A stretch of DNA of 13,154 nucleotides from RUG563 sp964423675 (lineage in GTDB: Bacteria; Bacillota; Clostridia; Christensenellales; Aristaeellaceae), in contig CAYRFP010000054.1 of the NCBI GenBank assembly GCA_964423675.1, forward strand, positions 1-13,154, read 5' to 3'. Below, in pieces: positions 1 through 5,963 of this stretch (positions are counted from its first letter, which is position 1; the number at the start of each line of letters is the position of its first letter). Under the pieces are notes generated by a model that ran no database searches, was not told the DNA's origin, and saw only the letters and a list, made by a program, of their open reading frames with translations. Both the position numbers and the translations under genes were made by a program.

Positions 1-85
1 CGCCATGGCTCCAAAGGTTTCTATATAAGTCTTGCCAATCATCGGCAGAGCCTTGCTTCAAGATCAAGTCTTTTGTTTCGATCAT
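1..85 (-). CDS. GNAT family N-acetyltransferase, N-terminal fragment (partial)
   Basis: Reading leftward from the ATG at 85, 28 codons are open to the window edge. They begin MIETKDLILKQG and continue with DDWQDLYRNLWSHG. An ETxxLIL strand followed by a (E/D)DWxDxYRNxWS helix is the typical start of small GNAT acetyltransferases in Bacillota, which move an acetyl group from acetyl-CoA to an amine. The acetyl-CoA binding motif lies outside the window, so the substrate is unknown. The ribosome binding site is weak (GAAAGAG, about 10 nt upstream), unlike the strong sites of the rnf genes. The gene follows rnfB after a 100-bp gap on the same strand, and no terminator is obvious between them. DNA from 1 to 180 is about 41% GC by count, lower than the neighbouring operon. 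Confidence 0.6.
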   Translation of the reverse strand, partial: MIETKDLILKQGSADDWQDLYRNLWSHG

Positions 86-185
86 TTGTTGTAATCTCTT
101 TCATAAATCATTCTCAATTCAGTGTTAGGTGTACCGAGCTTTTCCAAGGCTCGTTGAAAGAATTTTCTGGGTCATTGCCTGATGG
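86..185. other. Intergenic region between rnfB and the GNAT gene
   Basis: AT-richer spacer downstream of rnfB on the minus strand. It holds a short inverted repeat, CGAGC (133-137) with GCTCG (147-151), and a loop of about 9 nt. Neither side has a T-run, so it does not look like a strong intrinsic terminator. I see no convincing promoter for the GNAT gene, which may be reached by read-through from the rnf operon. Confidence 0.35.
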
Positions 186-971
186 TTATTCCATAGTGAT
201 GCAGCCACAGGGGCAGACCACCGTGCACGACCCGCAGCGGGTGCACTTCTCCGCATCAATTTGCGCATAGCCATTTTCCAGGGAAATAGCCCCGTATTGG
301 CATTCTTTTTTGCATCGGCCGCAGCTGATGCAGGCGTCCATGCAAACGGCGCGGGCGGCACGGGCGGTATCGCTGTTTCGACAGCGAACGATAACCTTCT
401 GGCTAAGCGGCGTCAGGCGAATAACCTGTCGGGGACAGGCTTTGATGCAAGCGCCGCAGGCCGTGCATTTGTCCGGATCTATACAGGCAATGCCGTTCTT
501 CATGGAAATAGCATCAAAGGCGCATTTATCTCGGCAATCGCCGAGCCCGATGCAGGCAAAACGGCAATCCTTGGGCCCGCCGGCAAGGCCTACCGCTACG
601 GCGCAGCTTTTATAGCCATCGTAGACGTAGCGATCCATGGCCACGCCGCTTTCACCCTGACAAAGAACACGGGCGATCATTCGCTCTGTTTTGGGCGTTT
701 CCTGGCCCATGATTTTGCCGATTTCCTGAATTCCTTTTTCTCCGGCGGGGGCACAGCCATTAACGGGAGCTTTGCCTTCTACCACAGCGGCTGCAAAAGC
801 ATCGCAGCCCGCATAGCCACAGGCTCCGCAGTTGGCTCCGCCTAAACAGGAACGCACCTTTTCAATTCGCTCGTCCACATCTACATGAAACTTTTTTGCC
901 GCAAAAGTGAGTACGCCGCCGAAAATAAGCCCCAGTGCGCCAAGCAGCAAACCGGCATACAGAATCGTCAT
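186..971 (-). CDS. rnfB: Rnf complex subunit RnfB, polyferredoxin
   Basis: RnfB is the iron-sulfur subunit thought to accept electrons from reduced ferredoxin and pass them into the membrane part of the Rnf ferredoxin:NAD+ oxidoreductase. The 261-residue protein has an N-terminal membrane helix (about residues 3-24). A 4Fe-4S domain of the RnfB/RsxB N-terminal type follows (C42, C48, C51, C56, C73). Next come C136-x3-C140-x5-C146-x3-C150, the ferredoxin motif C169-xx-C172-xx-C175-xxx-C179, and two more at C214/217/220/224 and C243/246/249/253. That is about five clusters, more than in the short proteobacterial RsxB (about 190 residues) and in line with longer clostridial forms. C150 is followed by Ala where Pro is usual. 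It is the last gene of the operon, 13 bp after rnfA, with an AAGGAGG site. Confidence 0.96.
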   Translation of the reverse strand: MTILYAGLLLGALGLIFGGVLTFAAKKFHVDVDERIEKVRSCLGGANCGACGYAGCDAFAAAVVEGKAPVNGCAPAGEKGIQEIGKIMGQETPKTERMIARVLCQGESGVAMDRYVYDGYKSCAVAVGLAGGPKDCRFACIGLGDCRDKCAFDAISMKNGIACIDPDKCTACGACIKACPRQVIRLTPLSQKVIVRCRNSDTARAARAVCMDACISCGRCKKECQYGAISLENGYAQIDAEKCTRCGSCTVVCPCGCITME

Positions 972-984
972 GCGTTTCTCCTCC

Positions 985-1563
985 TTATACCAGACCGCTG
1001 AAGCCCATAAAGGCCACGGCCATAAGCCCGGCAGATACCAGCGTGATCGGGAAGCCCTTCATGCATTCGGGGATTTTGCTGCTTTCCAGCCGCTCGCGAA
1101 CGCCTGCCATGAGCACGATGGCCAGCGTAAAGCCCAGAGCGGAGAAGGTACCGTTAAGCACGGATTGCAAAAGCCCGTAGCCGCTGTTAATATTCAGTGT
1201 GGCCACGCCCAGCACCGCGCAGTTGGTAGTGATCAGAGGCAGATAAATACCAAGGGCGCTGTAGAGCGTGGGGCTGGATTTTTTGAGAAACATTTCCACG
1301 AACTGCACCAGTGCAGCAATGACCAGAATAAAGGCGATGGTGCTCATGAACGTGAGCCCAAGCGGCACCAGCAGCCAATGATAGATCATGTAGCAAAACA
1401 GAGAGGCGATCGTCATCACGAAGGTGACGGCCAGCCCCATGCTGACCGATGTTTCCACCTTGCTGCTAACTCCCAAAAACGGGCAGCAGCCCAGGAAACG
1501 GGAGAAGATAAAATTGTTAGTCAGAATGCAGGTGACCATGAACAGAAGCACGTTGGTGGTCAT
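985..1563 (-). CDS. rnfA: Rnf complex membrane subunit RnfA
   Basis: RnfA is an integral membrane subunit that pairs with RnfE as an inverted-topology dimer. In solved Rnf/Nqr structures this pair holds a [2Fe-2S] cluster inside the membrane on the electron path. The 192-residue hydrophobic protein has about six membrane helices. It keeps NNFIFSRFLGCCPFLGVS near the start and LPLITTNCAVLGV in the middle, so the cluster ligands should be C27 and C115. The end carries the family motif AGVRERLE. The ATG at 1563 overlaps the rnfE stop (ATGA), and an AAGGAGG site lies inside the end of rnfE, which suggests translational coupling. The length matches E. coli RsxA. Confidence 0.97.
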   Translation of the reverse strand: MTTNVLLFMVTCILTNNFIFSRFLGCCPFLGVSSKVETSVSMGLAVTFVMTIASLFCYMIYHWLLVPLGLTFMSTIAFILVIAALVQFVEMFLKKSSPTLYSALGIYLPLITTNCAVLGVATLNINSGYGLLQSVLNGTFSALGFTLAIVLMAGVRERLESSKIPECMKGFPITLVSAGLMAVAFMGFSGLV

Positions 1564-2198
1564 ACAGCCTCCGCCTCCTTTGCCATCCGCTTGTGCTCGA
1601 TTTTTTTGACAATCAGGTTAAACAGTCCAAGCAGGAGCCCGAAGGTCAGAAATCCGCCGGAGGCCAGCACAATTAGCAGCATTGGCTCATAGGACTTCCC
1701 CAGCACATTGAACCCGAAAATGCTGCCGTTGCCAATCAGTTCCCGGATGGAGCCCATCAGCGTCAGCGCCAGGGTAAAGCCCAGTCCCATGCCCAAGCCA
1801 TCCGCAGCAGAGGCCAGGGGCGGGTTTTTGCTGGCGAAGGCTTCGGCTCGCGCCAGAATGATGCAGTTCACCACGATCAGAGGAATGAAGATGCCAAGCG
1901 CGTCATATAGCTGGGGAATGAATGCCTGCATCAGCAGCTGAACGATGGTTACGAACGTGCAGATGATTACGATAAACGCCGGGATTCGCACTTTATCCGG
2001 GATGAACTTGCGCAGCAGGGAAATGGCCACATTGGAGCAGACCAGCACGAACGCTGCCGCTACGCCCATGCCCAGGCCGTTGATAGCGCTGGTCGTAGTA
2101 GCCAGTGTCGGGCAGGTGCCCAACACCAGACGGAAGGTAGGGTTTTCGGTGATGATGCCATTTTTTACAATAGCGCCCAGATTCTTTTTTTCGCTCAT
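1560..2198 (-). CDS. rnfE: Rnf complex membrane subunit RnfE
   Basis: RnfE is the membrane partner of RnfA. The 212-residue protein starts MSEKKNLGAIVKNGIITENP, matching the cytoplasmic N-terminus of the RnfE/NqrD family, followed by about six membrane helices. The motifs LGTCPTLA (C29) and PLIVVNCIILARAEAFA (C112) mirror those of RnfA and supply the other two likely cysteine ligands of the shared [2Fe-2S] centre. GSIRELIGNG near residue 150 is also family-typical. The C-terminus is basic and cytoplasmic (KKIEHKRMAKEAEAV). The start overlaps the rnfD stop by 4 bp (ATGA), with a strong AAAGGAGG site upstream. Confidence 0.97.
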   Translation of the reverse strand: MSEKKNLGAIVKNGIITENPTFRLVLGTCPTLATTTSAINGLGMGVAAAFVLVCSNVAISLLRKFIPDKVRIPAFIVIICTFVTIVQLLMQAFIPQLYDALGIFIPLIVVNCIILARAEAFASKNPPLASAADGLGMGLGFTLALTLMGSIRELIGNGSIFGFNVLGKSYEPMLLIVLASGGFLTFGLLLGLFNLIVKKIEHKRMAKEAEAV

Positions 2199-3124
2199 GC
2201 CTTTTTCGCCTCCTTTTGATAGCCGTAAATCTTCCGAGGCAGAAAACGATCGATCAGGGGAGCAACGATATTCATCAGCAGAATACCGTAGGTCACGCCT
2301 TCGGGATAGCTGCCGAACTGACGGATGACCACTGCGATCAGCCCAATGCCGATACCGTAGATCGTGCGCCCCCAGGGGGTCATGGGGGAAGTTGTATAAT
2401 CGGTTGCCATGAAGAAAGCGCCAAAGAGTACGCCGCCGGAAAGCACGGCTGTCATCGGGTCAGCGCCAAGCAGATAGCTGAACAGCGCCACGCTGCCAAT
2501 CATTGCCGCAGGAATCTGCCAACAGATGGTTCCTGTCACCAGCAGATACGCCCCACCCAGCAGAATTGCCGCTTTGCAGACTTCGCCGATGGCACCGGGA
2601 ATCTGCCCCCAGAAAAGCTGGGAAATGGAATATGCGCCACTTTGCGCCAGGGGCGTAGCAGCGGTTATCAACTCTGCGCCAGGGGCGAAGAATGTGGGGA
2701 GCACGTAGGTGGTAAAATGCACAGGCCAAGAGGCCAGCAAAACGGCGCGGGCGGCCATGGCGGGATTCAGAAAATTGTCTCCCAGCCCGCCGAAGAGCTG
2801 CTTTACGATCAGAATCGCAAACGCGCTGCCAATCATGGCCACCCACCAGGGGGTGGAAGAGGGCAGGTTCAGGCCCAGGATCAGGCCGGTTACCAACGCG
2901 GAAAAATCTCCAGTGCGAACGGTCTGCCTGGCGATTTTCTGCCAGAGGAATTCTGCTGCCACGGCGCTGGCAGAGGAAACAAGCAGCAGCATTAGGGCAG
3001 AAAAGCCGAAGGCGTAAACCCCGGCAGCCGCCGGGAAGAGCAATGCGATCACTACGCGCAGCATCAGCCTCTGGGTTGTGACCGGGCTATGGACATGGGG
3101 CGAAGTGGACATTCGCAGATTCAT
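2195..3124 (-). CDS. rnfD: Rnf complex membrane flavoprotein RnfD
   Basis: RnfD is a membrane subunit with covalently bound FMN, homologous to NqrB. The reading frame is open up to 3265, but that would overlap rnfC by about 145 bp. The ATG at 3124 overlaps the rnfC stop (ATGA) and has AAGGAGG upstream, so I place the start there, giving 309 residues. Visible features are a run of membrane helices from residue 20, the NFLNPAMAARA motif (about 117-127), and ELITAATPLA (151-160). The last matches the ApbE-type flavinylation motif Dxx(S/T)xAT, with Glu in place of the usual Asp, so FMN should sit on T157. The C-terminal SYPEGVTYGILLMNIVAPLID stretch is also family-typical. No apbE flavin transferase gene lies in the window. 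Confidence 0.96.
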   Translation of the reverse strand: MNLRMSTSPHVHSPVTTQRLMLRVVIALLFPAAAGVYAFGFSALMLLLVSSASAVAAEFLWQKIARQTVRTGDFSALVTGLILGLNLPSSTPWWVAMIGSAFAILIVKQLFGGLGDNFLNPAMAARAVLLASWPVHFTTYVLPTFFAPGAELITAATPLAQSGAYSISQLFWGQIPGAIGEVCKAAILLGGAYLLVTGTICWQIPAAMIGSVALFSYLLGADPMTAVLSGGVLFGAFFMATDYTTSPMTPWGRTIYGIGIGLIAVVIRQFGSYPEGVTYGILLMNIVAPLIDRFLPRKIYGYQKEAKKA

Positions 3125-4482
3125 GATTTTGTGCCTCCTTCTTGCGCCGCTCTTTCCCGGGCGGCTCGAGCCATGGCGGCCAGCTTTTCCTTGGCGAAGC
3201 GGAAGGACGGCGTAAGCCATCGCCTGGCGGGGCACACATAGGCGCAGGAGCCGCAGAGCATGCAATCGTTTACGTGCAGCTTTTCTGCCAGGTCGAATTT
3301 GCTGGCGTCTGCCGCCACCTTGATTTGATACGGATTAAGCCCGATGGGGCATGCCGCCACGCAGCGTCCGCAGCGCAGACAGGGGCTTTCCTCATGACTA
3401 CGGGCTTCTCTGACCGTAAAGGCCACAATGCCGTTGGTGGATTTGGAGATGGGTACGCCGATGTTGGGCAAACAAATGCCTGTCATGGCTCCGCCGAAAA
3501 ACACCTTGCCGGGCGTTTCTGCAAACCCGCCGCATTGGCCGATAGCATCCTCGGCGATGGTGCCGATACGTAGCCGCAGATTCTTCGGCTCTCGCACGCA
3601 GCCTGTTACCGTGGTTACCCTACTGATCAGGGGCTTTCCATCGATGACCGCATCTGCGATGGCAGCGCAGGTTCCCACGTTCAGCACCACTACATGCACG
3701 TCAATGGGCAGCCCGCGGGTGGGTACCTGACGACCGGTAATGGCCTCGATCAGCTGCTTTTCGCCGCCCTGAGGATATTTTGTGATCATGGGCTGAATGC
3801 GCACACCTTCTCGTCCCAGAGCAGCTTTTTGCATGGCTTGAATTGCTTCTGGTTTGTTATCTTCAATAGCGATAATGCCGCGCTTTACATTCAGCGCCCG
3901 CATCACGGCCCGCAGTCCGTCGATAATCCGGGTGCTTTTTTCCAGCATCAGTCGGTGATCGGCGGTTAAATGGGTTTCGCATTCCACGCCGTTGACAATA
4001 ATGGTATCGCAAAATGCGCCGGGTTTAAAGGTCAGCTTCACGTGGGTGGGGAAGGAAGCACCGCCCATGCCCGTAATCCCAGCATTTTGAATGGCTGGGA
4101 TCACCAACGCCGGATTCACCTTTTCCACGCTGCCCAGGGGATGCAACTCCGTCCAGGTATCCAGAAAATCGTTTTTGATACTTACGGACATCACCGGCGC
4201 GCTGCCTAAATAGGAAATGGTCTCCACGGCTGTCACCTCGCCGGATACGCTGGCATGAACGGGGACACTCATAAAGCCCGACGCTTCGCCAATAACCTGA
4301 CCCATCTTTACCAAATCGCCCTTTTTAACGCAGGGAACTGCCGGCGCGCCGATATTCATGTTCATAATCAGCGTCACGCTATCCGAGGTATAATCCTGAA
4401 TGGGCAGATTGCGAGTGGGCAATTTGCCTTCGTGCGCTCTGCGCAGGGGATGCACGCCGCGATGAAACGTTTTTTTCTGCAT
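3121..4482 (-). CDS. rnfC: Rnf complex NADH-binding subunit RnfC
   Basis: RnfC is the peripheral subunit that reduces NAD+ (or oxidises NADH). The 453-residue protein opens with a barrel-sandwich-like domain (GAPAVPCVKKGDLVKMGQ, about 45-62). The NuoF-like nucleotide and flavin domain follows, with GITGMGGASFPTHVKL (135-150) and NGVECET (164-170). Two 4Fe-4S motifs come near the end: C368/371/374/378 and C407/410/413/417. The final 30 residues are a charged, Ala-rich helix. Length and domain order match clostridial RnfC. It is the second gene here, whereas it usually leads clostridial rnf operons. Its ribosome binding site is made from the last codons of rnfG. Confidence 0.97.
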   Translation of the reverse strand: MQKKTFHRGVHPLRRAHEGKLPTRNLPIQDYTSDSVTLIMNMNIGAPAVPCVKKGDLVKMGQVIGEASGFMSVPVHASVSGEVTAVETISYLGSAPVMSVSIKNDFLDTWTELHPLGSVEKVNPALVIPAIQNAGITGMGGASFPTHVKLTFKPGAFCDTIIVNGVECETHLTADHRLMLEKSTRIIDGLRAVMRALNVKRGIIAIEDNKPEAIQAMQKAALGREGVRIQPMITKYPQGGEKQLIEAITGRQVPTRGLPIDVHVVVLNVGTCAAIADAVIDGKPLISRVTTVTGCVREPKNLRLRIGTIAEDAIGQCGGFAETPGKVFFGGAMTGICLPNIGVPISKSTNGIVAFTVREARSHEESPCLRCGRCVAACPIGLNPYQIKVAADASKFDLAEKLHVNDCMLCGSCAYVCPARRWLTPSFRFAKEKLAAMARAARERAAQEGGTKS

Positions 4483-4488
4483 GGCGGA

Positions 4489-5067
4489 TTAAATGCCTCC
4501 TTCCATTTCCTGCGCGATTTGCGCGCTCATGTATTCGGCCAGGAGATTTACTGCATTGGTAACCGCTCGGGAGGTAATGGTGGCGGAAGTGATCGCGTCT
4601 ACGGTCTGCGCATTTTTTGTGTCGCCTGCTTTGGCAACGGTAAGGGGCGCTTGCTTGCCGATAAACTGATTGGAAAAAATCGCTTCCTTGGCCTTTGCTC
4701 CCAGACCGGCGGTTTCTGAGAAAGCAGATCCGCCTACCGTGACCCCGGTGATCCGCTGATCGGTATCCATGCCAACGATGACTTCAATAGGTCCGCCAAA
4801 ACCCTGCACCGTTGCCTGGCAGACGAAACCGATTTTCTTTTCGTTTGCCATCCCGGCATAGCACCAATCCACCGCCGCATCCTGCGCCACTTCCATCGCT
4901 TCAAAGGAATCTGCTCCAGGCAGGGCATTTTTTCGGGCGGTTTCAGCAGTCAGCACCGCTTGCTGGGCAATGGCGTCCTCCGTCAGCGCATAGGTGCCGC
5001 CCAGCGCCAGGCCGGCGAACAGCGTGATCATTAGCAACGCTGCCCAGGCAGGAATTTGTTTTTTCAC
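4489..5067 (-). CDS. rnfG: Rnf complex covalent-FMN subunit RnfG
   Basis: RnfG is a single-helix membrane subunit whose soluble FMN-binding domain faces outward and carries a covalently attached FMN, as in NqrC. The 192-residue protein has one N-terminal membrane segment (about 8-28). An FMN-binding domain follows with GFGGPIEVIVGMD (89-101), SETAGLGAKAKE (117-128) and the flavinylation motif DAITSATITS (157-166), which places FMN on T163. The start codon is GTG (5065-5067) with AAGGAGG about 11 nt upstream. The gene is first in the operon, ahead of rnfC, while the common clostridial order has G between D and E. Its last codons (E-G-G-I) contain the rnfC ribosome binding site, and the gap to rnfC is 6 bp. 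Confidence 0.96.
   Translation of the reverse strand: MKKQIPAWAALLMITLFAGLALGGTYALTEDAIAQQAVLTAETARKNALPGADSFEAMEVAQDAAVDWCYAGMANEKKIGFVCQATVQGFGGPIEVIVGMDTDQRITGVTVGGSAFSETAGLGAKAKEAIFSNQFIGKQAPLTVAKAGDTKNAQTVDAITSATITSRAVTNAVNLLAEYMSAQIAQEMEGGI
4496..4502 (-). promoter_or_regulatory. rnfC ribosome binding site embedded in the end of rnfG
   Basis: AAGGAGG on the minus strand lies within the last sense codons of rnfG, about 13 nt before the rnfC ATG. Ribosomes ending rnfG cover this site, which ties rnfC translation to rnfG. Confidence 0.7.
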
Positions 5068-5212
5068 AGGATTGTTTGCCTCCTTGCTTTTGCAGGCTCA
5101 AAGGGAACAAAGAAAGGCTTTCGGCAAGAAAAAAAACGCTGTTTCGCATATAAACATGGTTGAATCAGGGCGAAAAGCCTCAGAAAGTACTGCTTGTCCC
5201 CCTTGGCAGCTA
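5068..5212 (-). promoter_or_regulatory. Foldable 5' leader of the rnf operon
   Basis: If transcription starts about 7 nt after the proposed -10 box, the mRNA has about 145 untranslated nucleotides before the rnfG GTG. By eye two nested helices can form. The outer pairs AAGGGGGACAAG (5204-5193) with CTTTGTTCCCTT (5112-5101), with one bulged G and one or two G-U pairs. The inner pairs AGGCTTTTCG (5180-5171) with CGAAAGCCT (5123-5115), with one bulged U. The apical region includes a run of eight U. The ribosome binding site follows the outer helix. I do not recognise a known riboswitch class. Function is inferred from foldability and length only. Confidence 0.4.
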
Positions 5213-5218
5213 AAAAGT

Positions 5219-5247
5219 ATTATAACAGATGCAATGCGGGGATGCAA
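5219..5247 (-). promoter_or_regulatory. Promoter of the rnf operon
   Basis: On the minus strand, TTGCAT (5247-5242) and TATAAT (5224-5219) are separated by exactly 17 bp, a good sigma-A type promoter pointing at rnfG. The -35 box falls inside one of three GATGCAA repeats. The same TTGCAT-17-TATAAT arrangement recurs upstream of the phosphodiesterase gene at 10389-10417. Confidence 0.72.
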
Positions 5248-5257
5248 GCGGATGCAA
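5228..5257. repeat. Three GATGCAA direct repeats over the rnf promoter
   Basis: GATGCAA occurs at 5228-5234, 5241-5247 and 5251-5257, with start-to-start spacing of 13 and 10 bp. The middle copy contains the rnf -35 box, one copy lies between the -35 and -10 boxes, and one lies just upstream. The placement fits a regulator binding site, but three short repeats could also be chance. Confidence 0.4.
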
Positions 5258-5270
5258 AGAAAGAATATGT

Positions 5271-5317
5271 TCATTTCCTGCATTTTGCACGGAAGCCTTG
5301 CCAAATGCAGGAAATGA
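5271..5317. repeat. Perfect 15-bp inverted repeat, candidate operator
   Basis: TCATTTCCTGCATTT (5271-5285) is matched exactly by AAATGCAGGAAATGA (5303-5317), with a 17-bp spacer. The right arm lies almost exactly between the -35 and -10 boxes of the promoter for the secreted-protein gene. The left arm is about 13 bp upstream of the -35 box. Each arm also contains a short internal direct repeat (AAATG-CAGG-AAATG). The location suggests an operator that would block RNA polymerase; the regulator is not in the window. Confidence 0.6.
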
Positions 5318-5326
5318 CGATATAAT
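5298..5326 (+). promoter_or_regulatory. Promoter of the secreted His/Cys-motif protein gene
   Basis: TTGCCA (5298-5303) and TATAAT (5321-5326) are 17 bp apart, about 40 bp before the gene. The spacer is filled by one arm of the perfect inverted repeat, so this promoter is probably controlled by whatever binds there. Confidence 0.7.
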
Positions 5327-5366
5327 GGAAATCAGAAAAATCATCCAGAAGAATTGAGGGATGGAT

Positions 5367-5894
5367 ATGCGGAAGCGACTGGCATTTTACATTGCGATTC
5401 TCGTATTGGCGTTGTTGCCTTTACTGGCGTTGGGGGAAACCTTGGGTAGCGCTGACAGCTTCTTTACCCGTTTTGACGGCCCGTCATGCGGACTTTCGCT
5501 CGACGAATGGCAGGAAAAGCCGGGCGGCGTTTGGGAATATGCCATCGGCAAGGATCAGGAAATTAGCGTAGTGGTGGAAGAAAAAGAGATCGTCTGCATC
5601 ACGGCGATCTTGGCGGGCGAAAATAAGAGCAAGGCGGAAGCAATATTGGATGCATTGCTGGCGGCTCTTGAAATGGAAGCAGAGGATGCGAAAATTGGCG
5701 CTGTTGCGGGTGAAAAGAGGAATTCGTTGTATCTATGCGCTCCGGATGCGTTCGATGATTTATGCTGGCAGCCGATGCTGGGTGGGCAGAAATATCATAA
5801 GAAGCCCGGATGTAATATGGATGGCCCGCGGCTGACCACTGTTTCCGCCGCTCAGGCGCAGGGAATGGAGCCTTGCAGCCGGCTGCTGGCCTAA
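5367..5894 (+). CDS. Small secreted protein with C-terminal YHxxxxC...GxxPC motif
   Basis: Function not recognised. ATG codons occur at 5361 and 5367. GAGGG directly abuts the first but sits 6 nt before the second, so 5367 is the likelier start (175 residues). The N-terminus MRKRLAFYIAILVLALLPLL is a signal peptide, probably cut after ALG at residue 23. The mature part is acidic, with an Ala/Glu-rich helical stretch (about 85-108). The end, YHKKPGC (143-149) followed by AAQAQGMEPC (161-170), resembles the YHxxxxC...AxxxGxxPCxxC motif, likely metal-binding, at the C-terminus of many clostridial surface proteins. The final Cys is absent here (PCSRLLA). It has its own promoter and terminator and stands alone between two minus-strand operons. 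Confidence 0.75.
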   Translation: MRKRLAFYIAILVLALLPLLALGETLGSADSFFTRFDGPSCGLSLDEWQEKPGGVWEYAIGKDQEISVVVEEKEIVCITAILAGENKSKAEAILDALLAALEMEAEDAKIGAVAGEKRNSLYLCAPDAFDDLCWQPMLGGQKYHKKPGCNMDGPRLTTVSAAQAQGMEPCSRLLA

Positions 5895-5916
5895 GAAGAA
5901 AAAGTAAGCATTGTAT

Positions 5917-5953
5917 GCAAAAAGGAGACGCTTAAAAAACGTCTCCTTTTTGC
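5917..5953. terminator. Bidirectional intrinsic terminator
   Basis: GCAAAAAGGAGACG (5917-5930) and CGTCTCCTTTTTGC (5940-5953) form a perfect 14-bp stem with a 9-nt loop. The A- and T-rich flanks act as U-tracts in either direction, so it can end both the secreted-protein gene and the converging kduI-kduD transcript. Confidence 0.92.
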
Positions 5954-5963
5954 TTTGCGTCTT

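Noticed and set aside
133..151. Possible terminator after rnfB
   Set aside because: The stem is only 5 bp and no T-run follows on either strand.
261..845. Long plus-strand open frame opposite rnfB, and similar long frames opposite other genes
   Set aside because: These are shadow frames of GC-rich coding DNA, without ribosome binding sites or recognisable protein motifs, opposite clearly identified genes.
3125..3265. Longer rnfD reading frame starting at 3265
   Set aside because: It would overlap about 145 bp of rnfC coding the second iron-sulfur motif. The ATG at 3124 has AAGGAGG and an ATGA overlap like the next two junctions.
5098..5155. Short Phe-rich leader peptide frame (MFICETAFFFLPKAF...) in the rnf leader
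   Set aside because: No ribosome binding site precedes its ATG, and the Phe codons come from the T8 tract. I see no link to amino-acid attenuation.
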